Assembly (NCBI GenBank): GCA_000436475.1 | Contig: FR886207.1 | Location: 1-54,127 of the forward strand | Direction of reading: 5' to 3' | DNA length: 54,127 nucleotides | From: Eubacterium sp. CAG:248 | GTDB lineage: Bacteria; Bacillota; Clostridia; Lachnospirales; Lachnospiraceae | Shown: positions 44,391-53,224 of the stretch, piece after piece | Layout: every line of letters starts with the position of its first letter | Position numbering within the stretch: the stretch's first letter is position 1 | The notes under the pieces: generated by a model | Seen by the model: the letters and a program-made list of their open reading frames with translations, nothing else | The model's database searches: none | What the model was told of the DNA's origin: nothing | Made by a program: the position numbers and the translations under genes

Positions 44391-44559
44391 GATAACTGTT
44401 ACTCATTGTTTTTTACTGATTTACTAATATTTTACTGTATTTTGTGGGTTATGGCAATGGTGAGTTTAAAACGCACAACATTATAACAATTCAACTGCTG
44501 AATCATCAACACCACTATCTTTTAGCAATATTTAAGTTATCACATAAAAGCTGCCAAAA

Positions 44560-44604
44560 TAAAAAGACAGCTTCTACATCTTATTACAGACATAAAAGCT
44601 ATCT
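44560..44604 (-). terminator. Intrinsic terminator after the Rpn-like remnant
   Basis: On the minus strand AGATAGCTT (44604-44596) pairs with AAGCTGTCT (44573-44565) and is followed by TTTTTATTTT. It lies 25 bp after the remnant's stop codon and is probably the original gene's terminator. It may now end the phospholipid operon. Confidence 0.65.
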
Positions 44605-44628
44605 TTCTGAAATTATTATTATTCTCTT

Positions 44629-44931
44629 TTATACTGTAAGAGTTTTTTCTAATAGTGCTTTAGCATTCTCATACTGCTGTTCTGTGATATTCAACATATC
44701 ACAAGCTTCTTCTACAGTACCTATCTTTTTTGCTAATGTTTCAATATTATTCACAAGCATCTCTGCTGCTCTCTCTTCTGCATATTCCTTTGCATATTCC
44801 TTAGCATAATCTTTAATTATGTCACACATAGAATCAACTCCCTTCCCATCATTCTTAAAGTATGATAACCTATCCGATAATTCTGGAAACTTATCATTAT
44901 CAATCTCTTTCTGCAGAAAACAATATATCAC
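44629..44931 (-). pseudogene. C-terminal remnant of an Rpn-type (PD-(D/E)XK) nuclease/putative transposase
   Basis: A 100-codon frame holds DIIKDYAKEYAKEYAEERA, then a helical stretch (NNIETLAKKIGTVEEACDML) and NITEQQYENAKALL. These are typical of the C-terminal tail of the Rpn/recombination-promoting nuclease family common in Lachnospiraceae. The nuclease domain (usually ~200 residues) is absent, replaced by psd. The frame opens with a GTG that overlaps the psd stop by two bases, which could allow low-level translation. Confidence 0.6.
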
Positions 44932-45809
44932 CTTATATAAACCGATGTGCCTATTTTCTCGCCCATGTTAACCTTAGTCTCATATCCAGCTACTGTATTT
45001 ACAAGTATATCCTCATCCGGTATGATTGCATTCTTTTTAAATATAAGCACTACTGTTGAACCGCCATATTCAAAATAACCTTTTTCAGCTCCCTTTTTAG
45101 TCCTGCACTTTTCCATATTATTGACAATTCTGCCAACCAGGAGAGCTCCAACTTCCATCACTATGACATCTCCAAAGTTTTCTGTCCTATGTACACAATA
45201 TTCTCTGGTATTTTCCTTGTATATAGGATATACATCATTTGCTATTGGATTAACTGTATGAAACACTCCATTAATATGCCTTTCATGGCTTTTAATCCCA
45301 TCGTCTATAAAATGAAATCTATGATAATCATCCACACACAGTCTGAATATCCCTATATATCCACCCTCATATTTTTTTGCAAGCTCACCATCTCTTAAAA
45401 GTTCCTTAAGTGTATATCTTGTATTCTTTATAAGAAATGATGACTTTTCATCTATAAAATACATACTCAGCCTTGCATCACAAGGACTTATAAGAGAGGT
45501 TTTATTCATATCAATCCATCTGTTCTGTGGCTTTATTTTTCTTGTAAAAAAATCATTGAATGACAAATAATCCTTATATGTGCTTTTCTCATATAAAGAC
45601 ATATCAATATTATTTGCTTTTATAAACAACGGTATTAACAATCTTGAACTACGCATATCAAGTATTGTTTTACAAGCTTCTGACAACCATGGTTTTATCA
45701 GAAATGACGTTATCGCCCTGCCAACTTTAGTTTCATACATATATTTTATCAGCTTATCCTGTGCATCATCTTTGCCAACCATCTTTCTATGTCTGTCAAC
45801 AGCCTGCAT
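44928..45809 (-). CDS. psd: Phosphatidylserine decarboxylase (proenzyme)
   Basis: This 293-aa protein matches the longer Firmicute Psd form. NDFFTRKIKP is followed by SPCDAR, the His-rich VDDYHRFHF and VHRTENFGDVIVMEVGA over two motifs. The self-cleavage site is GGST in YFEYGGSTVV, a known variant of LGST; the Ser becomes the pyruvoyl cofactor. It makes phosphatidylethanolamine at the membrane. The ATG at 45809 follows GGGGAGG. It is the last intact gene of the phospholipid cluster, 114 bp after pssA. Confidence 0.94.
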   Translation of the reverse strand: MQAVDRHRKMVGKDDAQDKLIKYMYETKVGRAITSFLIKPWLSEACKTILDMRSSRLLIPLFIKANNIDMSLYEKSTYKDYLSFNDFFTRKIKPQNRWIDMNKTSLISPCDARLSMYFIDEKSSFLIKNTRYTLKELLRDGELAKKYEGGYIGIFRLCVDDYHRFHFIDDGIKSHERHINGVFHTVNPIANDVYPIYKENTREYCVHRTENFGDVIVMEVGALLVGRIVNNMEKCRTKKGAEKGYFEYGGSTVVLIFKKNAIIPDEDILVNTVAGYETKVNMGEKIGTSVYIR

Positions 45810-45923
45810 ACTTTCTTACCTCCCCATCACTTAGCATAATCTAACAAACTACATTTACACCACTATTCATAAACAGTCCAAAAGCTATGTCTCACAGTTT
45901 TTAACAAAGCCTTTTTGCAGCAA

Positions 45924-46565
45924 TCAGCTCATTCTCCACATAAGCCAATGTGTTGTAAACATATATATAACAGCCATAGCAACTACAAACACAAGCACTG
46001 ACAGCATAAGATTGTTTGGTTTTTTGAATTTAAAGTTTGTTACAAACAATAACGCTGTGATAAACACTGCCACCTTCAGCACTATAAGAAACATGTTGTC
46101 CGGAAATACCGGTCTTAACATATATAATATAGGTAAAATAACCGATATTGATGTTATAGGCATCCCCTGGTAGTACTTTCTGTTTTCAGATGTTTCATTC
46201 TGTCTTATCTGTTCCTTAACATTATAAAATGCCAGTCTTATAAGTCCAGCCAGTCCATATATCATAAGGCAGACAATCCCGATAATATCTGTTATACCGA
46301 TTTTATAGCATATTACGATTGGCAATATACCAAAACATACTATATCGCACAATGAATCTATCTGTATGCCATAACATTTTTCTTCATCCGTTCTGTTTTT
46401 TTTAGTTCTCGCTATCTTGCCATCAAACATATCACACAAACCCGATAATGCAAGACACACTATTGCTCTTTTAAAATGTCCATCCATGCACAAAGTTATT
46501 CCATACATAGATATCATCATACTTATATATGTAAGTACAACTGTATAATCATAAAAACCAATCAT
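45924..46565 (-). CDS. pssA: CDP-diacylglycerol--serine O-phosphatidyltransferase
   Basis: This ~213-aa protein has about six membrane segments and the CDP-alcohol phosphotransferase motif: LCDMFDGKIAR, a 12-residue gap, then G, IQIDSLCD. The gap is longer than in PgsA and fits PssA. The next gene, psd, uses its product. The start at 46565 follows GAGG by seven bases; an in-frame ATG at 46616 would overlap the flippase-like gene. Confidence 0.92.
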   Translation of the reverse strand: MIGFYDYTVVLTYISMMISMYGITLCMDGHFKRAIVCLALSGLCDMFDGKIARTKKNRTDEEKCYGIQIDSLCDIVCFGILPIVICYKIGITDIIGIVCLMIYGLAGLIRLAFYNVKEQIRQNETSENRKYYQGMPITSISVILPILYMLRPVFPDNMFLIVLKVAVFITALLFVTNFKFKKPNNLMLSVLVFVVAMAVIYMFTTHWLMWRMS

Positions 46566-46581
46566 TTGTATTCCTCTTCTT

Positions 46582-47667
46582 CTATCTATAATCAATGTTA
46601 AAGTCATCAACTCCAACTATTTCTTTCTTAGTAAAGCGCCCTATGTATATATGCGCAAACATTGTAAATACTGCACTGACAAAAAGCTCTGTATAAAAGC
46701 TTACTGATCTGCTTAGCACCAGTCCTGCCGTAATAAGATTACTTCCAAAAACAGGAAGATATATCACCCTGAAAAGTGCCTCACTTATACCCATACCTCC
46801 CGGTAGCGGAAGCATATCGACCGAAAGAGATATAACTGCCTGCAGCATAACAACCGTATACATACCAGTTCCTTTTAGCCCAAACGATCTATATATAAAA
46901 TATGTTGTAAAAAAATACGCTGTCCTTTGCAATATAGTAATAAAAAATACCTTAACTACAACTAAAACATGCTTCTTTAAATATGCTGCCGTTCTTCTAT
47001 ACACTTCCATGGCATCGTTTAATCTGTCTATCCTTTGATTATCACTCTTCATAATATGAAGTCTTTCAAGCACACGGATAACCATACTGCATATGTTAGT
47101 TGCTAACCTGTTATTAAAAACCAGAATCAGCATCGCTGCTATACATATTATATTAAGAATTATTCCAAGATAAAACACAAAACGTATTCCATCCAGCCTT
47201 TCATTTATAAATGTTCTGTCAAAAAGCATAAGCCATACTCCTACAGCTACAAGTACAGCTTTATATGTAATAGTTATAATCATAAGTATAACTGTAGCAA
47301 ATGGTATAGGAATCCTGTTCCTTTTCATATAATATACCTGCATAGGCTGTCCGCCCGAAGCAGATGGTGTAATACAGCTAAAGAAAAAACCTGCACACGA
47401 ATATAAAAAGCAGGTGAATCTACGTGTCCTGATACCAAATGTTCCAAAAAGATAATGTATAATATGGGATTCACCATATATAAACAATACAATAAAAATC
47501 ACAGACAGTACAACCCATACCGGATCTGCCATCTGCATTTTTGCCCACACCTCTGAAAGACTGTCGCCAGAGCCATGAAACACATAGTATAACGTTATCA
47601 TGAACAGTATAATCAGAAACATACCATTAAATATATTTTTCTTATTTCTCTTCAATACATTTTTCAC
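46582..47667 (-). CDS. Flippase-like integral membrane protein (LPG synthase TM family, UPF0104/YbhN-like)
   Basis: This 361-aa protein has about eight membrane segments. Family motifs are FFSCITPSASGGQPMQVYYMKR (as FFSCITPSASGG and QPMQVYYM), with the conserved Pro/Gly, and DMLPLPGGMGISEALF near the C-terminus. This domain occurs in the lipid-flipping part of MprF and in lone proteins thought to move or alter lipids. Its start GTG overlaps the PAP2 stop (GTGA), so the two are coupled. With pssA and psd next to it, it may move PS or PE or a glycolipid, but that is inference. Confidence 0.85.
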   Translation of the reverse strand: MKNVLKRNKKNIFNGMFLIILFMITLYYVFHGSGDSLSEVWAKMQMADPVWVVLSVIFIVLFIYGESHIIHYLFGTFGIRTRRFTCFLYSCAGFFFSCITPSASGGQPMQVYYMKRNRIPIPFATVILMIITITYKAVLVAVGVWLMLFDRTFINERLDGIRFVFYLGIILNIICIAAMLILVFNNRLATNICSMVIRVLERLHIMKSDNQRIDRLNDAMEVYRRTAAYLKKHVLVVVKVFFITILQRTAYFFTTYFIYRSFGLKGTGMYTVVMLQAVISLSVDMLPLPGGMGISEALFRVIYLPVFGSNLITAGLVLSRSVSFYTELFVSAVFTMFAHIYIGRFTKKEIVGVDDFNIDYR

Positions 47668-48365
47668 TTACTTGCTTCCTTTACACTATTCATAATATTG
47701 AGCAGAAATCTGTATACTCCTGTCTTGTTAACAACCAGCCAGCACACCTCAGATATCGCAACTGCTGATATGACATCGGCAATAACATGTTGTTTGGTCA
47801 CAAGTGTGGAAATAAATACCATAACAGCTATCACTGCTGCCATATTCTTAAAAATTACCGGATATTCTTTAATATTTCTCACACCGATATAGCAATTCCA
47901 GCTTACAAGACAATGAATCGATGGAAACAGATTATCAGCTGCATCAATCTTATATAAAAATCTCAAAACACATGAAAATATATCTTCTCCTGTGATATCT
48001 GGCCTGATATTATAAGTAGGAATAACTATAAATAATATAGCACAACATGTACGTGTTATAATATCAAATGTAACAAATCTTGCGCATTCATATCTACCCA
48101 CACGTACACTTGCTATATAATATATAATCCAGGATATATAACATCCGAAATACACCACAACAAATACAGGAATAACCGGCGTTGCCCTGTCTATGGGAAG
48201 TGTCATATCAAAATGCTTCATATCCGCATTAATACGCCTTGTTCCCCAGTACACAAGCATATTCCATGAAAAGCACGCAATAAGCGGTATTATAGCATAC
48301 ACAGGTATTATTCTGTTAATGTGATTAAATAATTTTTTTATATTTGTTCTGACTGAATTTTTCAA
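47664..48365 (-). CDS. PAP2-family membrane phosphatase/phosphotransferase
   Basis: This 233-aa protein has about six membrane segments. NLFPSIHCLVSW carries the second PAP2 motif (PSxH), and STLVTKQHVIADV the third (catalytic His and Asp). The first motif (KxxxxxxRP) is not clear, which suits the PAP2_3 branch, including phosphatidylcholine- or inositol-phosphate-transferring enzymes. It could dephosphorylate a lipid phosphate or transfer a head group. The start TTG at 48365 follows AAAGGAT. It is first in the phospholipid cluster, 33 bp after purB, so read-through from purB is likely. Confidence 0.85.
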   Translation of the reverse strand: MKNSVRTNIKKLFNHINRIIPVYAIIPLIACFSWNMLVYWGTRRINADMKHFDMTLPIDRATPVIPVFVVVYFGCYISWIIYYIASVRVGRYECARFVTFDIITRTCCAILFIVIPTYNIRPDITGEDIFSCVLRFLYKIDAADNLFPSIHCLVSWNCYIGVRNIKEYPVIFKNMAAVIAVMVFISTLVTKQHVIADVISAVAISEVCWLVVNKTGVYRFLLNIMNSVKEASK

Positions 48366-48398
48366 ATGTTATATATCCTTTAATGTAAATTTCTGTTA

Positions 48399-49829
48399 TT
48401 AAACGTTAATCTGTGCCGTAAGTCCAAGATCATCAGCATTAGCATCTAGTATTGGCTTAATAACCTCAGCAAGATACTCTTCCACCTGTTCCTTAGAACG
48501 TCCTACATACTTGATAGGATCAAGCTTAGCCTGAAGTTCCTCAAGTGTAACTCCAAACATAGGATCAGCTGCTATAAGTTCAAGAAGGTTATTATCAAGT
48601 CCCTCCTGCTTAACACGCTTTCCTGCAACCATAGAAAGCTCTCTGATTCTTTCATGAAGCTCCTGTCTGTCACCACCAGCCTTAACAGCATCCATCATAA
48701 TATTTTCTGTTGCCATAAATGGAAGCTCTGCCATCATATGTTTAATTATAACCTTATCATATACAACAAGTCCGTCTACAACATTAAGATAAAGATCAAG
48801 TATACCATCTACTGCAAGAAAGCCTTCCGGTACAGAAAGTCTCTTGTTAGCTGAATCATCAAGTGTTCTTTCAAACCACTGTGTACTTGATACAATAGCT
48901 GGATTAAGTGCATCACATAAAACATAGTCAGCAAGTGAAGCCATACGCTCACTTCTCATTGGATTTCTCTTATATGCCATAGCTGATGAACCAATCTGTG
49001 ACTTTTCAAATGGTTCCTCAACCTCTTTAAGATGCTGTAATAATCTTATATCATTAGAGAACTTGTGTGCTGATGCTGCAATACCTGCAAGAATGTTAAG
49101 CACTCTTGTATCAACCTTACGTGAGTAAGTCTGTCCTGATACAGGAACACACTCTTCAAATCCCATCTTTTCAGCAATCTTTTTATCTATCTGGCGGATT
49201 TTATCCTGATCTCCATTAAAAAGTTCGAGGAATGAAGCCTGTGTTCCTGTTGTTCCCTTACATCCAAGAAGCTTCATTGTTGATAACACATAATCAAGAT
49301 CTTCAAGATCCATAACAAGCTCATTGAGCCAGAGTGTAGCTCTTTTGCCAACTGTTGTAGGCTGTGCTGGCTGGAAATGTGTGAAAGCCAGTGTTGGCTG
49401 TGCCTTATACTTATCAGCGAATTTAGATAACTCGTTGATAACATTAACAAGCTTCTTACGTACAAGCTTTAAACCTTCTGTCATAATTATGATATCTGTA
49501 TTATCTCCTACATAACATGATGTAGCACCAAGGTGAATGATTCCCTTAGCCTTTGGACACTGAAGACCATACGCATATACATGCGACATAACATCATGAC
49601 GTACTTCCTTTTCTCTCTTCTTAGCATCTTCATAGTTAATATCATCCTGATGTGCCTTAAGCTCATCAATCTGCTCCTGTGTAATAGGAAGTCCTAATTC
49701 AGCCTCTGTTTCAGCTAAAGCAATCCATAATTTTCTCCATGTTTTAAACTTCTTATCTGGAGAGAATATGTACTGCATCTCCTTACTTGCATATCTTTCG
49801 GCAAGTGGTGTCTGATATCTGTCGTTCAT
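48399..49829 (-). CDS. purB: Adenylosuccinate lyase
   Basis: This 476-aa protein belongs to the fumarase/aspartase superfamily. It has the signature SSAMAYKRNPMRSE (~280-293), THFQPAQPTTVGKR and HLGATSCYVGDN. It cleaves SAICAR and adenylosuccinate in purine synthesis. At 476 aa it is like the Bacteroides/animal-type form rather than the ~430-aa Bacillus PurB. It has its own promoter. Confidence 0.96.
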   Translation of the reverse strand: MNDRYQTPLAERYASKEMQYIFSPDKKFKTWRKLWIALAETEAELGLPITQEQIDELKAHQDDINYEDAKKREKEVRHDVMSHVYAYGLQCPKAKGIIHLGATSCYVGDNTDIIIMTEGLKLVRKKLVNVINELSKFADKYKAQPTLAFTHFQPAQPTTVGKRATLWLNELVMDLEDLDYVLSTMKLLGCKGTTGTQASFLELFNGDQDKIRQIDKKIAEKMGFEECVPVSGQTYSRKVDTRVLNILAGIAASAHKFSNDIRLLQHLKEVEEPFEKSQIGSSAMAYKRNPMRSERMASLADYVLCDALNPAIVSSTQWFERTLDDSANKRLSVPEGFLAVDGILDLYLNVVDGLVVYDKVIIKHMMAELPFMATENIMMDAVKAGGDRQELHERIRELSMVAGKRVKQEGLDNNLLELIAADPMFGVTLEELQAKLDPIKYVGRSKEQVEEYLAEVIKPILDANADDLGLTAQINV

Positions 49830-49874
49830 CCTTGCAATCCGCCTTTCTTAAATTGTCATTATTCAACTTTAATC

Positions 49875-49929
49875 GTGATTTAGTCAGAAATCACTTTTTT
49901 ATTATACCATATACATGCTATCCATTCAA
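49875..49929 (-). promoter_or_regulatory. purB promoter with 5'-terminal hairpin
   Basis: On the minus strand TTGAAT (49929-49924) and TATAAT (49906-49901) are 17 bp apart. The transcript would begin at about 49894, exactly where GTGATTT (49894-49888) pairs with AAATCAC (49881-49875). On the plus strand the same hairpin is followed by six Ts and would act as a terminator against antisense transcription. Confidence 0.6.
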
Positions 49930-49994
49930 TGATTAACATTTTTCGTTTTATTGTGCAATTACATTTCTCTTTTTATTCATTCCATATATCTTTC

Positions 49995-50600
49995 TTAATC
50001 TTTTTTTATTTTCCCTGCATCTACATTAGGCTTTATATAATTATCAAATGCATAGTTCCATAACTCTTCTGATCCATCCATGGTATGCTCATTTCTTTTT
50101 AGAATCTGGCTAAGATGCACTCCTTTTTCCTGCCAGCTTTTTCCACATGATGCGCTGTTAAGCATAACTGGCTGCACATTATCAAGAGTTCTTGCAAACT
50201 TTGCCTCTGGTGTCCTTCTTTCCTCGAATTCATCCCACAGACCTCTCATATATTCTGCCTGATCCTGCGGCAGTAATCCAAATATCCTGTCAGCTGCTGC
50301 AAGCTCTCTTTCCCTCTGTGTTTTTTTAGCTTCCTCATCATACGCATATGTATCTCCTGCATCTATTTCAACTATGTCATGTATAAGAAGCATTGTCATA
50401 GTTTTTAAAACATCTATTTTTTCGTTGGCATACTCTTTTAAAAGTACAGCCATAATAGCCATATGCCATGCATGCTCTGCATCATTTTCTTTCCTTGAAG
50501 CATCTGATAGATATGTCTGCCTTCCTATAAGCTTTTCTTTATCTATTTCTTCTATAAACCTCATTTGTTTATTCAGTCTATCCTGCTCATTTTTATCCAT
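49995..50600 (-). CDS. HD-domain phosphohydrolase (YfbR/HDDC2-like)
   Basis: This ~201-aa cytoplasmic protein has the HD metal-binding pattern: His in DAEHAWHM, HD in LLIHDIVEIDAGD, and a later Asp in LDNVQP. Family members YfbR and HDDC2 are 5'-deoxynucleotidases acting on dNMPs. It lies between purF and purB, which supports a nucleotide role. The ATG at 50612 is one base from AGGAGG and too close; the ATG at 50600 is rather far (13 bases) but more plausible. Confidence 0.8.
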   Translation of the reverse strand: MDKNEQDRLNKQMRFIEEIDKEKLIGRQTYLSDASRKENDAEHAWHMAIMAVLLKEYANEKIDVLKTMTMLLIHDIVEIDAGDTYAYDEEAKKTQRERELAAADRIFGLLPQDQAEYMRGLWDEFEERRTPEAKFARTLDNVQPVMLNSASCGKSWQEKGVHLSQILKRNEHTMDGSEELWNYAFDNYIKPNVDAGKIKKD

Positions 50601-50661
50601 AATTATAATCATTCCTCCTGATTTTATTGTATATTCCTCATACTATACGCCAAACATATAT

Positions 50662-50692
50662 AGAAAAGGAGAGGGATTTCCCTCTCCTTAAT
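50662..50692 (-). terminator. Intrinsic terminator after purF
   Basis: GGAGAGGG and CCCTCTCC pair perfectly around a four-base loop (50668-50688). On the minus strand TTTTCTATATAT follows. It lies about 25 bp after the purF stop. Confidence 0.85.
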
Positions 50693-50715
50693 AAAACGTC
50701 TGTTTATTCAGCCTA

Positions 50716-52143
50716 TCAGCCCATCTCTCCACGAATATCTATTGTAGGTGGTTCGATTGGATAATTTCCAGTAAAACATGCATCACAGAAGCCAGTCTGG
50801 TTACATATCATCTCACTAAGCTTATCTGTTTCAAGATATCCCAGCGAATCTGCGCCGATTTCCTTACATATCTCTTCAACAGTTCTTCCTGATGCAATAA
50901 GCTGATCCTCTGATGGTATATCTGTACCAAAATAACAAGGATGAAGGAAGGCTGGTGAACTTATTCTTACATGTACTTCCTTAGCTCCTGCCTGTCTTAA
51001 AAGATTGATAATTCTGCTGCTTGTAGTTCCTCTTACGATTGAATCGTCAATCATAATAACCCTCTTTCCTGCAACAACTTCCTTTAACACGTTAAGCTTA
51101 ACCTTAACACTTGACTCTCTCTGCTCCTGCTTTGGCTTTATAAATGTTCTTCCTACGTAATTATTCTTTATAAATGCATTGCCATATGGTATTCCTGACT
51201 CCATGGAATATCCTAATGCTGCCGGATTACCTGATTCTGGAACGCCTACAACAAGATCTGCTTCAACTGGATGTGTCTTAGCTAATATTCGTCCCGCATT
51301 TACACGCGACTCATATACACCCATACCATCTATCTTACTGTCAGGTCTTGCAAAATATATATATTCAAACACACATCTTGCTGTGTTCTTCTGGCATAAA
51401 GATGTATCTGATTTTATTCCATCCTTTGTTATGGTGACAATTTCGCCTGGGAGTACATCTCTTATAAATTCTGCTCCAACAGTGTCCAGAGCACATGTTT
51501 CTGACGATAAGAAATATGCGTTATCCCTCTTACCTATGCAGAGTGGCTTAAATCCAAAAGGATCTCTTGCTCCTATAAGCTTTCTTGGACTCATTACAAT
51601 AAGTGAATATGCACCCTTAATCTTCTTCATAGCATTTTTAACTGCATCTTCTACTGCTCCTGTGTTAAGTCTTTCCCTTGCTATCAGATACGCTATAACC
51701 TCTGAATCTATAGTTGTCTGGAATATAGCACCTGTATATGAAAGCTCTTCCCTCAACTCCACAGCGTTAAGAAGATTACCGTTGTGTGCCATGCCAAGTG
51801 TACCCTTAACATAGTTAAGAACAAGTGGCTGTGCATTTTCTCTTGTTGAACTTCCTGCCGTCGAATAACGCACATGTCCAACACCTATATTTCCCTTCAG
51901 CTTTTCAAGCGATTCCGGATTAAATACTTCATTAACAAGTCCCATATCCTTATGTGAAAGTACTTTTCCCTTAGGACCATCTGTATCACTTACAGCAATA
52001 CCGCAGCTTTCCTGCCCTCTGTGCTGTAGTGCAAACAATCCATAGTATATAGTTGATGCTACATCAGCACCATCAAAATCATATACGCCAAATACTCCAC
52101 ATTCCTCATGAAGCTTTCTATCATCTATATAACTATTATTCAT
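50716..52143 (-). CDS. purF: Amidophosphoribosyltransferase
   Basis: This 475-aa protein has a short propeptide before the N-terminal nucleophile Cys (HEECGVFGVYD, Cys ~15), which is exposed by self-cleavage. GHVRYSTAG lies in the glutaminase domain and VIMIDDSIVRGTT is the PRPP loop. Cysteines in SLCQKN, TARCVF, LHPCYFG and FCDACFTG include those that bind the 4Fe-4S cluster of Gram-positive PurF. It catalyses the first committed step of purine synthesis. The ATG at 52143 has GGAG six bases before it. Its leader shares a 33-bp element with the PilZ gene. Confidence 0.97.
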   Translation of the reverse strand: MNNSYIDDRKLHEECGVFGVYDFDGADVASTIYYGLFALQHRGQESCGIAVSDTDGPKGKVLSHKDMGLVNEVFNPESLEKLKGNIGVGHVRYSTAGSSTRENAQPLVLNYVKGTLGMAHNGNLLNAVELREELSYTGAIFQTTIDSEVIAYLIARERLNTGAVEDAVKNAMKKIKGAYSLIVMSPRKLIGARDPFGFKPLCIGKRDNAYFLSSETCALDTVGAEFIRDVLPGEIVTITKDGIKSDTSLCQKNTARCVFEYIYFARPDSKIDGMGVYESRVNAGRILAKTHPVEADLVVGVPESGNPAALGYSMESGIPYGNAFIKNNYVGRTFIKPKQEQRESSVKVKLNVLKEVVAGKRVIMIDDSIVRGTTSSRIINLLRQAGAKEVHVRISSPAFLHPCYFGTDIPSEDQLIASGRTVEEICKEIGADSLGYLETDKLSEMICNQTGFCDACFTGNYPIEPPTIDIRGEMG

Positions 52144-52155
52144 AATAATCTCCAT

Positions 52156-52234
52156 TCTTGCGCCGCTTCCTTGCGCATCTCAAGTTTGTGCGAAGCACAA
52201 ATCTTGCGTGTGAAAAATCTTATTTTTCACACTA
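52156..52234 (-). repeat. purF leader: shared hairpin element plus 46-nt insert
   Basis: On the minus strand 52234-52202 is identical over 33 bp to 53627-53659. Its 25-nt hairpin (52208-52232) has 11-bp arms, GTGTGAAAAAT and complement, around AAG. Then comes a 46-nt insert (52201-52156) with a second hairpin TTTGTGC-TTC-GCACAAA. The insert is bounded by CGCAAGA copies. ATGGAG (the purF SD) follows. A TATAAT at 52251-52246 would start transcription just before the hairpin. Confidence 0.8.
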
Positions 52235-52342
52235 ACCTCTGTCTTATTATAATTATTATCCGTTCTTCTTCCCATTCTGCGATCATGCTATCACACCACA
52301 TCGGTCTTTGACATAGACAACAGACTGATTATTGATGATGTA

Positions 52343-53212
52343 TTAGAAATCTTCACCAGTAAGAAGCTTATAGGCCTCCTTGTACTTATCAACTGTCTTC
52401 TCAATAATATCATCTGGAAGAAGGTAATCGCTATCCGGATTAGCAAGAAGCCAGTTTCTTACAAACTGCTTATCATAAGATGGCTGTCCCTGTCCTTTCT
52501 TATATCCTTCTAATGGCCAGAAACGTGAACTGTCTGGTGTAAGCATCTCATCACCGATAACAACCTCTCCGTTCTCATCAAGACCGAATTCAAACTTAGT
52601 ATCTGCAATAATAATACCCTTGCTTAATGCATACTCAGCACACTTCTTATAAAGGGCAATAGTTGCATCCTTAATCTTAGTTGCATATTCAAGTCCCTTT
52701 CCTGGGAACTTCTTCTCTAATACATCAATACTCTGTTCAAATGAAATATTCTCATCATGGTCACCAATCTCAGCCTTTGTACTTGGTGTATAGATTGGTT
52801 CTGGAAGCTTTTCTGACTCTTCAAGTCCTTCTGGAAGCTTTATACCACAGACTGTACCATTCTTCTGGTAGCTTGCCCAGCCACTTCCTGTTATATATCC
52901 TCTTACGATGCACTCGACTGGAAGCATAGTAAGCTTCTTACACATCATGCTTCTTCTTGCATACTTTTCATTCTGGAAGAATTCTGGCATATCATTAACA
53001 TCAACAGAAATCATATGATTAGGAATAACATCCTTTGTATAATCAAACCAGAACTTAGACATCTGTGTAAGAATAGCACCCTTATCTGTAACCTTATTCT
53101 TTAAAATATGGTCGAAAGCTGATATACGGTCTGTTGCAGCAATAACAAGCTTATCTCCTATATCATATACTTCTCTGACTTTTCCTTCATAAAGTAACTC
53201 AAACTTTTCCAT
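52343..53212 (-). CDS. purC: Phosphoribosylaminoimidazole-succinocarboxamide synthase
   Basis: This ~289-aa protein has GKVREVYD, ATDRISAFD, RGYITGSGW, DTKFEFG and the C-terminal QFVRNWL. It joins aspartate to CAIR with ATP, the step before purB. It is the longer form (~290 aa; Bacillus and E. coli ~240). The ATG at 53212 was preferred to one at 53224 that touches its own SD (AAAGG). It is transcribed toward purF with 200 bp between them. Confidence 0.96.
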   Translation of the reverse strand: MEKFELLYEGKVREVYDIGDKLVIAATDRISAFDHILKNKVTDKGAILTQMSKFWFDYTKDVIPNHMISVDVNDMPEFFQNEKYARRSMMCKKLTMLPVECIVRGYITGSGWASYQKNGTVCGIKLPEGLEESEKLPEPIYTPSTKAEIGDHDENISFEQSIDVLEKKFPGKGLEYATKIKDATIALYKKCAEYALSKGIIIADTKFEFGLDENGEVVIGDEMLTPDSSRFWPLEGYKKGQGQPSYDKQFVRNWLLANPDSDYLLPDDIIEKTVDKYKEAYKLLTGEDF

Positions 53213-53224
53213 GATCGCGTCCAT

